This document shows, one piece after another, positions 6,717 through 7,675 of a DNA stretch of 7,675 nucleotides. Each line of letters starts with the position of its first letter. Within the stretch, counting starts at the first letter, position 1. Where the stretch lies: assembly GCA_002694585.1 (NCBI GenBank), contig NZMM01000068.1, forward strand, positions 32,093 to 39,767. Reading direction: 5' to 3'. The translations under genes and the position numbers were made by a program. The notes under the pieces are model-generated. The model was not told the DNA's origin, ran no database searches, and worked only from the letters and a program-made list of their open reading frames with translations. Source of the DNA: Methanobacteriota archaeon (GTDB lineage Archaea; Thermoplasmatota; Poseidoniia; Poseidoniales; Poseidoniaceae).

Positions 6717-7051
6717 TCGGTGAGTCCGCCACGCGCAACGATGGCTGTTGCCGCCCGCCACGCATCGAAGATCGACCAGAGGTACAATCCAATCCACAGC
6801 ACCACCGTCAGGGCAAGGGGAATCTGCAGGAGGCCGAAATCAATCCCTTTGCGGTGCTCGCGGTTGATGTGTTGTCCAAGAAAGAGAAACGGCACGGCTG
6901 CGAGCAGCACCGTGAACAGCGGTCGAGCAGAGCCCCATACGCCGATGCCGAAGGTGATCTCCCGCCAGATCTCCTTGAGCAGGGTCAGAGGTCCGACGCG
7001 GCGGGGGGCCTCGACGGGGAGGGAGACGGTCAACTCCTCGCCCATGGTCAA
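6713..7051 (-). CDS. Small two-helix membrane protein, 112 aa, unknown function
   Basis: The translation has two hydrophobic helices at about residues 44-59 (PLFTVLLAAVPFLFLG) and 74-95 (LLQIPLALTVVLWIGLYL and on). They are joined by a basic, polar loop (HINREHRKG). A cytoplasmic-looking N-terminal segment includes a possible amphipathic helix (PLTLLKEIWREITFGIGVWG). The end WSIFDAWRAATAIVARGG resembles the W-x3-DA-x3-A pattern seen after the last helix of several small membrane families, but I cannot name the family. The start is uncertain: TTG at 7051 has GGTG five bases upstream (7060-7057), the same register as in the neighbouring genes, while ATG at 7045 is two codons further in. The opposite strand is also open over this stretch, but that product is basic and lacks any recognisable feature, while this one has coherent membrane topology. 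Convergent with the lipoprotein gene and divergent from pcp. Confidence 0.7.
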   Translation of the reverse strand: MTMGEELTVSLPVEAPRRVGPLTLLKEIWREITFGIGVWGSARPLFTVLLAAVPFLFLGQHINREHRKGIDFGLLQIPLALTVVLWIGLYLWSIFDAWRAATAIVARGGLTD

Positions 7052-7127
7052 TTGAACACCCGGTTCCTTCTCAACGTGTTGGCGACGTGGGCGACGAACT
7101 CAAGTTCTCTCCTCGTGAGCACCAGCC
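7052..7127. promoter_or_regulatory. Divergent intergenic region with a short palindrome
   Basis: These 76 bases must hold the promoters of both the minus-strand membrane protein gene and pcp. I see no convincing TATA box (TTTAWATA type) or BRE on either strand. The one structured element is the inverted repeat GAACT-CA-AGTTC at 7096-7107, centred about 26 bases before the pcp ATG. That is where a TATA box would sit if pcp were transcribed without a leader. A tandem GGCGACG (7081-7087 and 7090-7096) lies just upstream of it. Operator function is speculation. Confidence 0.35.
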
Positions 7128-7675
7128 ATGCGTCGGGTGCTCATCACGGGCTTTGGTGCATTTTCCACCCACGCCACAAATCCAACGGAGGCTTTGGTGC
7201 GGAGTTGGCCCGACGTCATGGAGGTCCACGACCCGTGGAGCGACCAATCTGAGTTGGTTCACGTGGAAGCTCGCGTGCTCACGGTGGATGAACACGGCGC
7301 TTCAGAGACCGCGATGCGGCTCCAAGCGGGTGAAGATTGGGATGCCGTCCTTCATCTCGGGCTGTGCGGATCCTGCTCAAACGCGAGGCTAGAATGGCTC
7401 GGCAGGGATGCGTTTCAGATGCGTGAGCCTGACAACTCGGGTCGATGTGTCGCTGATGCTCCAATCACGGGTGCTGGGGACCTTGCTGCGGGTGTGGACC
7501 GCATGCGCTTCGGGCTTGAAGCATGCGATCCAGATGCCACGTGGTCGGACGATGCTGGCGGTTACGTCTGCAACGAAACCCTCCATCGGACCCTCGCTGC
7601 ATGCTTGTCCTTGACGCGGGCCCCTCCCGTGCTGTTTCTGCACATCCCTTCAGCGTCACACTGGTCCTTGGACCG
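7128..7675 (+). CDS. pcp: Pyroglutamyl-peptidase I (peptidase C15), 3' end cut by window edge
   Basis: Pcp is a cytoplasmic cysteine peptidase that removes N-terminal pyroglutamate from peptides. Reading from ATG 7128 gives 182 residues and no stop before the window ends. Family marks are in order: MRRVLITGFGAF with F9 and F12 (family GFGPF), NPT at 18-20 (family NPS), HLGLCG at 76-81, catalytic E89, R99-EPDN-SG (family R-IPDN-G, oxyanion arginine), GGYVCN with catalytic C148, and FLHIP with catalytic H172. Spacing agrees with the bacterial enzyme as I recall it (Glu81, Cys144, His168): Cys to His is 24 residues in both, and Glu to the PDN motif aligns without gaps. Differences: the residue after the catalytic Glu is Trp90 instead of the usual Arg, and the glycine-rich GQAGGR turn reads GLCGSC. 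Full-length relatives are about 200-220 residues, so roughly 20-40 are missing to the right. The start is that of the family; a weak GTGA at 7115-7118 precedes it. Confidence 0.9.
   Translation, partial: MRRVLITGFGAFSTHATNPTEALVRSWPDVMEVHDPWSDQSELVHVEARVLTVDEHGASETAMRLQAGEDWDAVLHLGLCGSCSNARLEWLGRDAFQMREPDNSGRCVADAPITGAGDLAAGVDRMRFGLEACDPDATWSDDAGGYVCNETLHRTLAACLSLTRAPPVLFLHIPSASHWSLD

Noticed and set aside
6720..7055. 111-codon plus-strand open frame opposite the small membrane protein
   Set aside because: The product is basic and low in structure, with no ribosome site or motif, while the minus strand gives two clear membrane helices and ends precisely at the shared CTAG.
7087..7392. 101-codon plus-strand open frame overlapping pcp
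   Set aside because: It is in another frame from the Pcp reading, which has all family motifs and catalytic residues; the same applies to the smaller frames at 7071-7295 (-), 7389-7643 (-) and 7408-7614 (+).

Overview
This is GC-rich, tightly packed prokaryotic DNA. The best guess for the source is a planktonic marine archaeon of the Poseidoniales (Marine Group II Euryarchaeota). Three things point there. The first gene encodes a giant secreted, single-pass surface protein. That protein ends in a proline-rich cytoplasmic tail closing with GWTEEQWAHYGWSYL, a C-terminal signature I associate from memory with this group. The window also carries a secreted lipoprotein peptidase and a peptide-trimming enzyme, which fits a protein-degrading lifestyle. 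The assignment is inference; no marker gene such as rRNA is present.

Layout. Positions 3-5438 (+) encode an 1811-residue exported beta-rich protein: signal peptide, propeller-like region, several Ig-like modules, one transmembrane helix and a short inside tail. Nine bases later, 5448-5891 (+) encodes an unrecognised 147-residue acidic helical protein. After a 36-base gap holding a short hairpin, 5928-6716 (+) encodes a 262-residue lipoprotein with a zinc-peptidase motif (HEVGHLLGLVN) and a Met-turn-like VMYW. These three genes share strand, short spacing and even reading frame, and probably form one transcription unit whose promoter lies left of the window.

A small two-helix membrane protein lies on the minus strand (6713-7051). 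It converges on the lipoprotein gene so exactly that the two stop codons share one palindromic CTAG. It is separated by 76 bases from a divergent plus-strand gene that starts at 7128 and runs off the right edge. Translation of that frame identifies it as pyroglutamyl-peptidase I (Pcp, peptidase family C15), with the Glu, Cys and His catalytic residues all in place.

How they may work together (inference): the first three genes look like a cell-surface module in which a large adhesin or binding protein is made with a membrane-anchored peptidase that could process it or digest captured protein. Pcp would act in the cytoplasm on imported peptides with a blocked N-terminal pyroglutamate. I see no mobile element, CRISPR array, complete RNA gene or pseudogene. 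No gene-free stretch exceeds 76 bases.
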